The position numbers and the translations under genes are program-made. 64,000 nt of DNA. Origin: JBAZOO01 sp041648735. Lineage in GTDB: Bacteria > Verrucomicrobiota > Lentisphaeria > Oligosphaerales > CAITYL01. Below the pieces are notes generated by a model. The model saw only the letters and a list, made by a program, of their open reading frames with translations. It was not told the DNA's origin and did no database searches. How positions within the stretch are numbered: position 1 is the stretch's first letter; each line of letters begins with the position of its first letter. The stretch lies in the NCBI GenBank assembly GCA_041648735.1, contig JBAZOO010000007.1, positions 51,786-115,785 on the forward strand, written 5' to 3'. Below, in pieces: positions 32,794-41,364 of the stretch.

Positions 32794-34899
32794 TCAGGCC
32801 GGGGGTGCCCCGGCGGGGCGGGGCGGCGGGGCGAAGGCGAACTCGCCGAACATGCGTTGGGCGATCTCCGGCGGGATCTCCTGGTAGCCGCAGGGTTCCA
32901 TGCTGAAGGAGGCGCGGCCACCGCTGAGCTTGGGCAGGGCCTTGCCGAAGCCGAACATTTCGGCCAGCGGCACTTCGCAGAGGATGCGTTTGCCGTTGGG
33001 CAGGGCGAGCATCTCGTGGATGACGGCGCGGCGGGGCTGGAGGAAGCCGGTGATCTCGCCGATGCAGTCGTCGGGGGTGGTGACTTCCAGGTGCATGACC
33101 GGTTCGAGCACGGTGGTGCCGATCTGGCGGATGGCCAGGCCCACGGCCTGGAGGGCGGCGCCGACGACGGCGGGCTCGGTGGTCCGGGCCGGGTCGGTGG
33201 CGAGGCCGCGCAGTTCGGCGGCGACGTAGATCAGGGGGTAGCCGCGGGCGCCGCCGGTCTTGAGCCCGTCCTGGAGGGCCTTTTCGGCGGCCTCGACGAA
33301 GCCCTTGGGGAACTCCTGGCGGCCGCGGAGCTTGTTCTCGATCCGGAAGAACTGGTCGCCGCGGGGGAGGGGGTGGAAGCGGACGGTCAGGCCGGCGAAG
33401 AGTTCGGTCTCGCCGATCATCTTCTGGAAGGTGGCGGCGATCTCCGCGTCGCCGGTGAGGGTTTCGCGGTAGGCGACGCGGGGGGAGCCGACCTTGGCCT
33501 CGACCTTGAACTCGCGGGGGAGGCGGTTGATGTTGACTTCCAGGTGGAGTTCGCCCATGCCGGAGAAGAGGCGCTGGCCGGTGTCGTGGTCGTGGGAGAG
33601 GGCGAGGGTGGGGTCTTCGCGGCAGAGCAGGGCGAGGGCCTGGTCGAGCTTCTCCTTGTCGCGGCTCAGTTTCGGTTCGACGGCGATGGAGATGACCGGG
33701 TCGGGGAACTGGATCTTCTCGAAGGCGAGGGTGCGGTTCATTTCCGCGAGGGTGTCGCCGGTGCCGCAGCCCTGGGGGCCGATGATGCCGACGATGTCGC
33801 CGGGGCCGACGCTCTCGACGGCTTCGGTGCTTTTGGCGAAGAGGCGGAGGATTTGCTTGATGCGCACCTTTTCCTTGGTCCGGGAGTTGACCAGGGTCAT
33901 GCCGCTCTTGAGGGTGCCACAGTAGGTGCGCAGGAAGATGAGGTCGGCGCTGGCGCCGGCGATGAGCTTGAAGATCAGGCCGGCGAAGGGCTCCGTCTCG
34001 TCGGGGTGGGCCTCGACGGGGGTGTCGTCCTTCAGCCGCTGGCCGGTGACGGGGGGCACGTCGAGGGGTGAGGGGAGGTAGTGGAGGACGGCGTCGAGCA
34101 GGGGCTGGATGCCGATGCGTTTCTTGGCGCTGCCGCAGAAGACGGGGACGAGCTTGTGCTGGAGCACGAGCCGGCGCAGGGTCTGCTGGAGGAGGGGGGT
34201 GGGGATTGGCTGCCCGTCGAGGTAGAGCTGGGCGATTTCGTCGGAGGCGTCGGCGAGGCGTTCGAGGAGCACCTCGCGGCGGAGCTGGGCTTCGGGTTCG
34301 AGGTCGGGGGGGATGGGGAGGCGTTCGACCGTCTCGTTGTTCTCGTCGCTGAAGCGGAGCAGCTCCATGCCGAGGAGGTCAATGACGGCCTGGAAGTCGT
34401 TTTCGATGCCGACGGGGATTTGGACGGCGACGGCGCAGTTGTCGAACTTGTGGTTGATCTCGTCGAGCACGCGGGTGAAGTCGGCGCCGAGGCGGTCGAG
34501 CTTGTTGATGAAGGCGAGGCGGGGGACGTGGTAGCGGTCGGCCTGGTGCCAGACCTTTTCGCTCTGGGCCTCGACGCCCTCGACGCCGCTGAAGATGACG
34601 ATGGCGCCATCAATCACCCGCAGGGAGCGCTCGACTTCGGCGGTGAAGTCGATGTGTCCCGGCGTATCGATCAGGTGGATCAGGTGGTCGTGCCAGGGCA
34701 TGGTCGCGGCGGCGGAGACGATGGTGATGCCGCGCTCGCGTTCCTCGGGCAGGTAGTCGAGGACGGTGGTGCCTTCGTCAATGCTGCCGATGCGGTGGGT
34801 GCGTCCGGTGAAGTAGAGCATCCCTTCGCTGGTGGAGGTCTTGCCGGCGTCGATGTGGGCAATGATGCTGATGTTGCGGATGAGGGATAGGTCTTGCAT
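32794..34899 (-). CDS. fusA: translation elongation factor G
   Basis: A 701-residue translational GTPase that moves tRNAs and mRNA through the ribosome. G1 AHIDAGKTSTSEG (residues 14-26), G2 ERGITIVSAA, G3 LIDTPGHIDF, G4 INKLDRLGAD, then domains II-V with PVISIAVEPKLSRDKEKLDQA. P-loop and G2 spellings differ a little from textbook EF-G, so it may be one of two paralogues (an elongation- or recycling-type). No str-operon neighbours are present. The start at 34899 has no Shine-Dalgarno sequence, and a TATATT -10 lies only 11 bp upstream. Confidence 0.92.
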   Translation of the reverse strand: MQDLSLIRNISIIAHIDAGKTSTSEGMLYFTGRTHRIGSIDEGTTVLDYLPEERERGITIVSAAATMPWHDHLIHLIDTPGHIDFTAEVERSLRVIDGAIVIFSGVEGVEAQSEKVWHQADRYHVPRLAFINKLDRLGADFTRVLDEINHKFDNCAVAVQIPVGIENDFQAVIDLLGMELLRFSDENNETVERLPIPPDLEPEAQLRREVLLERLADASDEIAQLYLDGQPIPTPLLQQTLRRLVLQHKLVPVFCGSAKKRIGIQPLLDAVLHYLPSPLDVPPVTGQRLKDDTPVEAHPDETEPFAGLIFKLIAGASADLIFLRTYCGTLKSGMTLVNSRTKEKVRIKQILRLFAKSTEAVESVGPGDIVGIIGPQGCGTGDTLAEMNRTLAFEKIQFPDPVISIAVEPKLSRDKEKLDQALALLCREDPTLALSHDHDTGQRLFSGMGELHLEVNINRLPREFKVEAKVGSPRVAYRETLTGDAEIAATFQKMIGETELFAGLTVRFHPLPRGDQFFRIENKLRGRQEFPKGFVEAAEKALQDGLKTGGARGYPLIYVAAELRGLATDPARTTEPAVVGAALQAVGLAIRQIGTTVLEPVMHLEVTTPDDCIGEITGFLQPRRAVIHEMLALPNGKRILCEVPLAEMFGFGKALPKLSGGRASFSMEPCGYQEIPPEIAQRMFGEFAFAPPPRPAGAPPA

Positions 34900-34909
34900 A
34901 ATGGGGCGG

Positions 34910-34915
34910 AATATA
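34910..34915 (-). promoter_or_regulatory. TATATT -10, suggesting near-leaderless fusA mRNA
   Basis: Reverse complement TGGTATATTCC ends 11 bp before the fusA ATG. Normal -10 to start-site spacing would put the transcript 5' end within about 4 bases of the start codon. Confidence 0.4.
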
Positions 34916-35031
34916 CCACGCCGCGCCCAATCCGCCGGCGTCGCCGGTGCGGGGGGAAAGTCCGCTTCGCAACCGCCATGAGTCCCAGGGGCACCGGGGG
35001 CGGCACCCCGACTTTTGGGGCGGGGGCGGGC

Positions 35032-36393
35032 TCAGCCCTTGAGCTTGCGTTCGAGGACGCCGAGGGTCTGGCGGAAGTCGCCGTCGCGGTCGAGGCGGGC
35101 CTGGACGGTGGAGACGGCGTGGAGGATGGTGGCGTGGTTGCGGTTGAAGACTTCGCCGATCGCCGGGGTGGAGTAGGCAGTGTGCCGGCGGCAGAGGAAC
35201 ATCGCCACCTGGCGCGGCCAGGCGATGTTCGCGGGGCGGCGCTTGCTGGTCATGTCGGCCAGGCGCACGTCAAAATGTTCGGCGACGATCTTCTGGATCC
35301 GCTCCATGGGGATGCTGCCGGCCACGCTGTCCTCGTCGAAGTAGGGTTGCAGCAGCTCCTCCGCCAGCGCGCGGGTGACCGGCTTGCCGTTCATGGAGGT
35401 GTGGGCCACCAGGTGGATCAGGGCGCCTTCGAGGCGGCGGACGTTGGACTTGACCCGGGTGGCGATCAGCTCCAGCACATCGTCGCCCAGCTTGATCAAT
35501 TGGCCGGCCTGCTTCTTGCGGATGATCGCCAGGCGGGTCTCCATGTCCGGCGTCTGCACCTCGGTGGTCAGCCCCCATTCAAAGCGCGAGACCAGCCGTT
35601 TCTCCATCCCCTCGATCTCGCTGGGGGCGCGGTCGGAGACGAGCACGATCTGCTTGTGGGTGTTGAACAGGGAGTTGAAGGTGTGGAAGAACTCTTCCTG
35701 GAAGCGGTCCTTGTTGGCGAGGAACTGCACGTCGTCAATCAGCAGCAGGTCAACGTTGCGGTAGAGCTGCCGGAACTTGTGCAGGTTCTTCTCCTGCAAC
35801 GCCTCGACGTAGCGGTTGAAGAAATCCTCGCTGGAGACGTATTCGACCCGCGAGCGGCCCGGCCTCCGGCGCACGTGGTGGGCGATGGCCTGGAGGAGAT
35901 GGGTCTTGCCCAGGCCGGTGCCGCCGTAGATGAAGAGGGGGTTGTAGGCCTCGCCGGGGCGGTCGGCGACGGCGGTGCAGGCGGTGTAGGTGAACTTGTT
36001 GGCCTCGCCGACGACAAAGGTGTCGAAGGTGAAGCGCGGATTGTCGCCCGGCTGGGGGCGGGCCGGCGGCGGGGCGGTCTCCTTCGCCTTGGCGGCGGCG
36101 GCCCGGTGCGCGGGGGCGGTCCGGGCCGGCGGCGTGGCCGGGGCGTGGCCGGACTCGAAGTGGACGGTGCAGGGGGCGCCGACGGCGGCGGCCAAGGTCT
36201 CCTCGATCAGGGTGCGGTAGTGGTTGGTGAGCCACTCGCAGAACATGTCGCTCGACACCCCCAGCCGGCAGACCGAACCCTCCAGCGCCAACGGGACGAT
36301 GCCGGCGATCCAGCGGTCAAAAATGTCTGGCCGCAGCCGTTCCCGGATGCGGGCGGCGGCCTCTTCCCAGACACGTTGAATCTCGATGGCCAT
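35032..36393 (-). CDS. dnaA: chromosomal replication initiator DnaA
   Basis: A 453-residue initiator. Domain I (residues 1-80), a low-complexity Ala/Pro linker (domain II), AAA+ domain III with Walker A YGGTGLGKTHLLQA and Walker B LLLIDDVQFLANK, and DNA-binding domain IV at the C-terminus. The signature there reads IGEVFNRNHATILHA, whereas most DnaA have GGRDHTTVLHA: the D and the first T that contact DnaA boxes are N and A. No dnaN or clear cluster of TTATCCACA boxes is beside it, so this is not evidently the origin. Confidence 0.95.
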   Translation of the reverse strand: MAIEIQRVWEEAAARIRERLRPDIFDRWIAGIVPLALEGSVCRLGVSSDMFCEWLTNHYRTLIEETLAAAVGAPCTVHFESGHAPATPPARTAPAHRAAAAKAKETAPPPARPQPGDNPRFTFDTFVVGEANKFTYTACTAVADRPGEAYNPLFIYGGTGLGKTHLLQAIAHHVRRRPGRSRVEYVSSEDFFNRYVEALQEKNLHKFRQLYRNVDLLLIDDVQFLANKDRFQEEFFHTFNSLFNTHKQIVLVSDRAPSEIEGMEKRLVSRFEWGLTTEVQTPDMETRLAIIRKKQAGQLIKLGDDVLELIATRVKSNVRRLEGALIHLVAHTSMNGKPVTRALAEELLQPYFDEDSVAGSIPMERIQKIVAEHFDVRLADMTSKRRPANIAWPRQVAMFLCRRHTAYSTPAIGEVFNRNHATILHAVSTVQARLDRDGDFRQTLGVLERKLKG

Positions 36394-36774
36394 AGGGTTG
36401 AACCTTGGGCGACGGCCGTTCGGCGGCGGAGCTGGCGGCGGGCCACCCCGGGGGGCGTGGTGGCGGCCAGCGGGGTGGGGCGGAGTCTAACCGGAAACCA
36501 ATCTAAAGCGGTGGCCGGCGTTGGCAAGCGCGGGTGGGCGTTTTTTCCCGGATTGCCCATGCAACCATTTGGTTTCCAGAATGATATTTTTTGGGGGCCA
36601 GCCCCGGCGAGGCCGGTGGGAACCTCTCCACACGGCCATCTGGAAGCTGATGGATGGACGCTGGTTTCCGGATTCCGGCGAATCTTTGCTTGCGTGATGC
36701 CGGAACCGGTGCCAAACCCCCAAAACCGGATTATGTTGCAACAGCGACGAACCCCACCCCCGGAACGCTTCCCG
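36394..36774. other. divergent intergenic region dnaA / nagA
   Basis: A 381-bp gap. I looked for DnaA boxes and an AT-rich unwinding element and found neither. The middle (about 36540-36600) has short T and G runs. It should hold promoters for both genes, none distinct. Confidence 0.45.
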
Positions 36775-38067
36775 ATGCACCAGGACGACGTGGATTTCCA
36801 GGCAGAGGTGACGGCGGCCGCGGCGGCGGCCTTTCCGGTGGCCGGCACCGCCCTCGCCCCCCGCAGCGTTTCGCCAACCTTCATTCTCCAGGTCGATTCC
36901 TGCCTGACGCCGCTTGAAGTGATCCGGGATGCCTGCCTGCTGGTGCAGGACGGGCGGATCGGCGCCGTGGGCGGCGAATCGGCCTTCGCCGACCTGGCCG
37001 ACATCCCGCGCATCGTCCGCCCCGGCTGCCGCGCCATCCCCGGCATGATCGATACCCATCTCCACGGCTGCGGCGGCTATGACCTGATGCACATTGGCAG
37101 CCATCCGGACATCGCGGTCATGTCCACCACCCTTGCCCGCCATGGCGTCACTTCCTTTGTGCCCACCGTGCTGGCCGCGCCCCAGCCCCAGCTCCTGGAA
37201 ATCCTGGCGGCGCTCGCCCAACTCTGCCACCGTTCCCGCCAGGGCGCCGTGCCGGTCGGCATCCATCTGGAGGGGCCATTCATCAACCCGCTCAAGCGCG
37301 GCACCCAGAACGCCGACTTCATCCGCCAGATCGACCTTGGGGAGGCGCGGGAGCTGATCGCCGCCGCCGCCGGGCAGTTGCGGCTCATGACCTTCGCCCC
37401 TGAACTGGAACGCGCCACCGGCCTCATCGAACTGCTCCTGGCCAACCGCGCCGTGCCCAGCATGGGGCATTCCCTGGCGGACGAGGAGGCCACCCTCCGC
37501 GCCATTGACGCCGGCACCGCCCGCTGCACCCATTTCTACAACGGCATGCCGCTCCTCAGCCAGCGCGAGGTCGGCCTCACCGCCGTCGCCCTCAACGACG
37601 ACCGCGTCACCATCGAGCTGATCGCCGACGGCGTCCATGTCAACCCCCGGATGATCGACCTCGCCTGCCGCGCCAAGCCCTGCGACCGGGTGGTCGGCAT
37701 CTCCGACGGCTCCCCCGGCTCCGGCCTGCCCCGCGGCCTCTACGAGTTCGGCACCGACACGGTCCAGATCGAGGGCGGCGCCTCCCGCCGCCTTTCCGAC
37801 GGCCGCCTCGCCGGCTCGGGGCTCACCCTCGACGTCGTCATGGCCAACTTCCAGGCCTTCTGCGAAACCCTCGACGAAATGGCGGCCTTCGCCTGCTTCA
37901 CCCTCAACGCCGCCCGCGGCATCGGCCTGGACGACCGCGGCATCCTCCAGCCCGGCAAGCGCGCCGACATCACCGTGCTCGACGCCGAGCTGCGCGTGGC
38001 CATGACCATCGTCGAGGGGCACATCGTCTACGACCGCGAGGCCGATGGCAATTCCGCCGGCGGATGA
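36775..38067 (+). CDS. nagA: N-acetylglucosamine-6-phosphate deacetylase
   Basis: A 430-residue amidohydrolase-superfamily enzyme that deacetylates GlcNAc-6-P in amino-sugar use and wall recycling. Metal and active-site segments: IPGMIDTHLHGCGGYD (HxH), GIHLEGPFINPLKRG (Glu ligand), PSMGHSLADEEA, CTHFYNGMPLL and VVGISDGSPG (catalytic Asp). A C-terminal beta cap ends with DITVLDAELRV. The exact start is uncertain: ATGs at 36733 and 36775 are both in frame. No nagB nearby. Confidence 0.88.
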   Translation: MHQDDVDFQAEVTAAAAAAFPVAGTALAPRSVSPTFILQVDSCLTPLEVIRDACLLVQDGRIGAVGGESAFADLADIPRIVRPGCRAIPGMIDTHLHGCGGYDLMHIGSHPDIAVMSTTLARHGVTSFVPTVLAAPQPQLLEILAALAQLCHRSRQGAVPVGIHLEGPFINPLKRGTQNADFIRQIDLGEARELIAAAAGQLRLMTFAPELERATGLIELLLANRAVPSMGHSLADEEATLRAIDAGTARCTHFYNGMPLLSQREVGLTAVALNDDRVTIELIADGVHVNPRMIDLACRAKPCDRVVGISDGSPGSGLPRGLYEFGTDTVQIEGGASRRLSDGRLAGSGLTLDVVMANFQAFCETLDEMAAFACFTLNAARGIGLDDRGILQPGKRADITVLDAELRVAMTIVEGHIVYDREADGNSAGG

Positions 38068-38121
38068 CCGCCCGGCCCGTGGGTTTCGCCCCCGGCCATT
38101 CGCGTCCCCTTGGATTCCACC

Positions 38122-38982
38122 ATGACTTCACCTGCCCCCTCCGACAGCTACCGGCTGCTCGACAGCGGCGCCTTCGCCAAACTGGAAATGGCCGGTCCCT
38201 GGCGCCTCGTCCGCCCCTGTCCCCAGGCCGTCTGGCCCCGCCGCCTGCCGCCGGCGGAATGGGAACGGGCCGACGCCGTCTACGAGCGCAGCAGCAGCGG
38301 CGGCGGCGACTGGCAGTACCGCCGCCCCCTGCCGGGACAGTGGCTCTTGCGCCACGGCGGCCAGCCCTGGCTGGCCAAGCCCACCGGCTTCGGCCACCTC
38401 GGGCTGTTCATGGAGCAGGCGGAAAATTGGGAATGGCTGCGCCGCCAGGCGGCGGCCTACGGCCCTGGGGCGCGCCATCTCAACCTCTTCGCCTACACCG
38501 GCGGCAGCACCCTCGCCCTGGCCCGCGGCGGCGGCCAGGCCACCCATGTGGACGCCGCCCGCGGCGTCGTCGCCTGGGCGCGGGACAATGCCCGGGAGCA
38601 GGGGCTGGAGAAGGCCCCCGTCCAATGGGTGGTCGAGGACGCCGGCAAGTTCTGCCAGCGCGAAGTCCGCCGCGGCCGGAGCTACCAGGGGCTCGTCCTC
38701 GACCCGCCCACCTTTGGCCGCGGGCCGGCCGGCGAGCTGTGGAAGATCGAAACCGACCTGCCGCCGCTGCTCGAACTTGGACGCCAGCTCCTGGCCACGG
38801 ACCGGCCGGCCTTCGTGCTGCTGAGCTGCCACTCGCCCGGCTTCACCCCGCTGGTGCTCGAAAACCTGCTCGTCGCCGTGCTCGGGACCCCCTCCCGCCT
38901 CGAGTCCGGCGAAATGGTGGTGCCGGAGGAGGGCGGCCGGCCGCTGCCCGCCGGCTGCTGCGCCCGCTGGCGCCGGGACTGA
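38122..38982 (+). CDS. class I SAM-dependent methyltransferase, RlmI/RlmK-like
   Basis: A 286-residue protein with a Rossmann-type SAM domain: HLNLFAYTGGSTLALARGG (motif I), HVDAARGVVAWARDNAREQG, and the catalytic motif LVLDPPTFGRG. These match the C-terminal half of the RlmI/RlmK 23S rRNA m5C/m7G methyltransferases; the N-terminal PUA domain is reduced to about 80 residues. The target is inferred to be rRNA. The ATG at 38122 is chosen over a TTG at 38110. Confidence 0.8.
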   Translation: MTSPAPSDSYRLLDSGAFAKLEMAGPWRLVRPCPQAVWPRRLPPAEWERADAVYERSSSGGGDWQYRRPLPGQWLLRHGGQPWLAKPTGFGHLGLFMEQAENWEWLRRQAAAYGPGARHLNLFAYTGGSTLALARGGGQATHVDAARGVVAWARDNAREQGLEKAPVQWVVEDAGKFCQREVRRGRSYQGLVLDPPTFGRGPAGELWKIETDLPPLLELGRQLLATDRPAFVLLSCHSPGFTPLVLENLLVAVLGTPSRLESGEMVVPEEGGRPLPAGCCARWRRD

Positions 38983-39055
38983 GCCGCGCCCGCCCTATCC
39001 TGATCTATTCATGAGAAGATAAACTTCGATCGGGCTTCGTGGTGGATAATCCAGG

Positions 39056-39958
39056 CTAGCCGCGCCGGACGAGGTGGCGCTGGAGGAAGAGCGGCAGGTC
39101 GTCAATGCCCACGGCTGGCACGTAGTCCACGTCGAACCCCGCGCAGAGGGTGCGCGTCTCCTGCAGGAACTGCTCGAAGCGGGCGCAATAGGCGCCGCGC
39201 AGCTCCCGCGGATCCACCGCCAGCTCCTCGCCGGTCTCGAGGTCGGTGAACGCCGTGTCCTCCCCGAAGGCGAACTCCCGCTCGGCCGGGTCGAGGAGAT
39301 GGTAGACGATGACGTCGTGGCGGCGGCGGCGGAAATGGGCGAGGGCCTGGCGGAGCTTCTCCAGGTCGTCGTAGAGGTCGCTGATGATGACCACCAGCGC
39401 CCGCCGGCGGATGCTGTCGGCGAGCTGGTGCAGGCTGCCGGCAATGTCGGTCGCGGCGCCGGGCTCTTCCGTGGCCAGCCGGTTGGCGAGCTGGCGCAGG
39501 TGCTCGCCGCCGCCGCCCAGGGGGAACTGGCCGCGGATCCGGTCGCTGAAGAGCGTCAACGCCACCAGGTCCTGCTGGCGGACGGTGACGTAGGCCAGGG
39601 CCGCGGCCAGGCGCGCGGCGGTGCGGAACTTGCTCTCCCGGCCGGCTCCGGCGTAGGCCATGCTGCCGGAAACGTCCACCAGCAGGTGGACCCGCAGGTT
39701 GCACTCCTGCTCGTATTGGCGGATGAACAGCCGCTCGTTGCGGGCCATGATCCGCCAGTCCAGATGCCGCAGGTCGTCGCCCGGCACATAGGCGCGGTAG
39801 TCGGAGAACTCCAGGCTGACGCCGCGCTGGGTGCTGCGGTGGGCGCCGAGCATGGTGCCCTCGACCGGGAAGCGGGCGTGGAGGTGGAGCCCCCCCAGCC
39901 GGCGCAGCTCGAGCGCGGAAAAAAGGCGTGCCAGTCCGTCCTTCATGCGCCATACCAT
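39056..39958 (-). CDS. DUF58 domain protein with VWA-like fold
   Basis: A 300-residue cytoplasmic protein. The DUF58 signature is seen (YRAYVPGDDLRHLDWRIMAR, residues about 55-74), followed by a von Willebrand A-like region with a MIDAS-type DVSGSMAYAG near residue 95. Family members usually work beside MoxR ATPases in assembly or envelope processes, but no MoxR gene is present here. The start may be the second ATG at 39946 (296 residues). Shares a strand with the pilin-like gene 23 bp upstream. Confidence 0.85.
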   Translation of the reverse strand: MVWRMKDGLARLFSALELRRLGGLHLHARFPVEGTMLGAHRSTQRGVSLEFSDYRAYVPGDDLRHLDWRIMARNERLFIRQYEQECNLRVHLLVDVSGSMAYAGAGRESKFRTAARLAAALAYVTVRQQDLVALTLFSDRIRGQFPLGGGGEHLRQLANRLATEEPGAATDIAGSLHQLADSIRRRALVVIISDLYDDLEKLRQALAHFRRRRHDVIVYHLLDPAEREFAFGEDTAFTDLETGEELAVDPRELRGAYCARFEQFLQETRTLCAGFDVDYVPAVGIDDLPLFLQRHLVRRG

Positions 39959-39981
39959 AGCGCCGGCCTGGCGGGGCGGGG

Positions 39982-40890
39982 TCAGTTGGCCAGCGCCGCC
40001 TCGGGGTCGGCGAAGACCGTCGCCGGGCCGCGGTTGTCCACCCGCAGTTCCGCCAAGCTGGCGCCGCCGCCCTTGCCGCGCGGGAACTGGTTGCCGGCAA
40101 TGGCCGCGACGTGGCCGTCGGCGAAGACGGCGTTGGCGCTGCCGCCGCCGCCCGGATGGCGGTAGCCGATGCGGCAGTTCTTCGTGGCGATGCGGACGTC
40201 GCGCTGGCGGCCGGCATAGACGCCGTCGGCCAGGGCGATCAGCCGTTCCGGGCAGCGGAAGGCGGCGCTCCGGGTCGGGCGGATCGTGACGCCGTTGCTG
40301 CCGGGGCCATAGCCGACCGAGCCGGTGTAGTACAAGTTGGGCTCGACCACCGCCGGGCCGCCGATCGGGTTGTCGGCATTGATCCAGTAGCCGGTGCGCA
40401 GGATCCGGTCGAAGCCGCGCTCGGGGATGGTCGTCGCCACGTTCTCGCTGCCCAGCCGCAGGTTGGGCCAGTCCATCCAGCCCATGGGCTTGCGCGGATC
40501 CGTCCCGGTCTGCCCACCCTTCATCCCCTCGACATCGGCCATGGCCGGGCAGGTGGAGACGCTGCCGGCATTCTCCCGGTTGCCGGGCAGCACCCCGTCC
40601 CGGTCCAGGATCGGCGCCCAGCCGTCCAACGGCACGGCCGCGCCGCCGCTTGTGCCGGTCATGTTGTAGGAGGGGATCACCGTGTCGTCGTTGTCGCCCA
40701 TGTACACGGTCAGGCCGATGCCGAGGTTGCGCAGGTTGCTTTTGCAGCCGGTCGCCTTGGCCAGCTCCCGGGCCCGCCCCAGGGCCGGCAGCAGCAGCGC
40801 CGCCAGGATGGCGATGACCGCCATGACGACCAGCAGCTCGATGAGGGTGAAGCGGGGCAGGGCGGGGCGGCGGCGGCGGGAGCGGTTCAT
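39982..40890 (-). CDS. prepilin-like protein with N-terminal methylation motif
   Basis: A 302-residue protein. The N-terminus is a type IV prepilin/pseudopilin leader (RFTLIELLVVMAVIAILAAL, with F after the cleavage site and Glu at +5). The C-terminus includes NAVFADGHVAAIAGNQF, the H-x9-DG-type tail common to large pseudopilin families in Lentisphaerota, Verrucomicrobia and Planctomycetes. Such proteins are processed by prepilin peptidase; most have no known function. It is one of the clearest clues to the source organism. Confidence 0.9.
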   Translation of the reverse strand: MNRSRRRRPALPRFTLIELLVVMAVIAILAALLLPALGRARELAKATGCKSNLRNLGIGLTVYMGDNDDTVIPSYNMTGTSGGAAVPLDGWAPILDRDGVLPGNRENAGSVSTCPAMADVEGMKGGQTGTDPRKPMGWMDWPNLRLGSENVATTIPERGFDRILRTGYWINADNPIGGPAVVEPNLYYTGSVGYGPGSNGVTIRPTRSAAFRCPERLIALADGVYAGRQRDVRIATKNCRIGYRHPGGGGSANAVFADGHVAAIAGNQFPRGKGGGASLAELRVDNRGPATVFADPEAALAN

Positions 40891-41364
40891 CGGATGGCAG
40901 CTTTCGCTTCCAGGAAGTGGGTGGCGAGTCGGAGGCGGGGAACCGGCTTCCTCGCAAGTTTGCTGCCGTGGCTGCCGGCTCGCCCATCATCCGCTTGCGG
41001 AGGAAAGGGATGCTGCCGCCGGGCGGGATTTTTCCCCGGCCCCGCCGCGGCGGCCGCCGCCCCATCTTGGGGCAATTCCCAGGCGGCGGCGCCCCAACTT
41101 GGGGCGAGGCTTCGGGGAGGCAACGCCGGGGGCGGCCATTACATTGAATTCTGAGTTCTGAGTTCTGAGTTCCGAGTTCTGAGTTCCGGGTTCCGAGTTC
41201 CGGGATCCGGGATCCGGGTTCCGAGTTCCGAGTTCTGAGTTGTGAGTTCTGAGTTGTGAGTTCTGAGTTGTGAGTTCTGAGTTGTGGGTTTGGGGGCTTA
41301 CAGTTCACAAGGCGCCGTGGGCTTGGCGCCGTTGTGGTGAATGCCCCGGCAGGCAAGGAACCGC
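40891..41364. other. divergent region with long heptamer satellite
   Basis: A 474-bp gap between the pilin-like gene and the histidine kinase. The left 250 bp is GC-rich with no signal. The right part is a 147-bp satellite (41145-41291), which ends 73 bp before the kinase start, so the kinase promoter must be within or beside it. Confidence 0.5.
41145..41291. repeat. heptamer satellite, 21 units of TGAGTTC type
   Basis: 21 consecutive 7-bp units, most reading TGAGTTC, CGAGTTC, CGGGTTC, CGGGATC or TGAGTTG, from 41145 to 41291. The right part alternates TGAGTTC and TGAGTTG (a 14-bp period). Confidence 0.92.

Noticed and set aside
36394..36774. oriC beside dnaA
   Set aside because: No DnaA-box cluster or AT-rich unwinding element found by eye.
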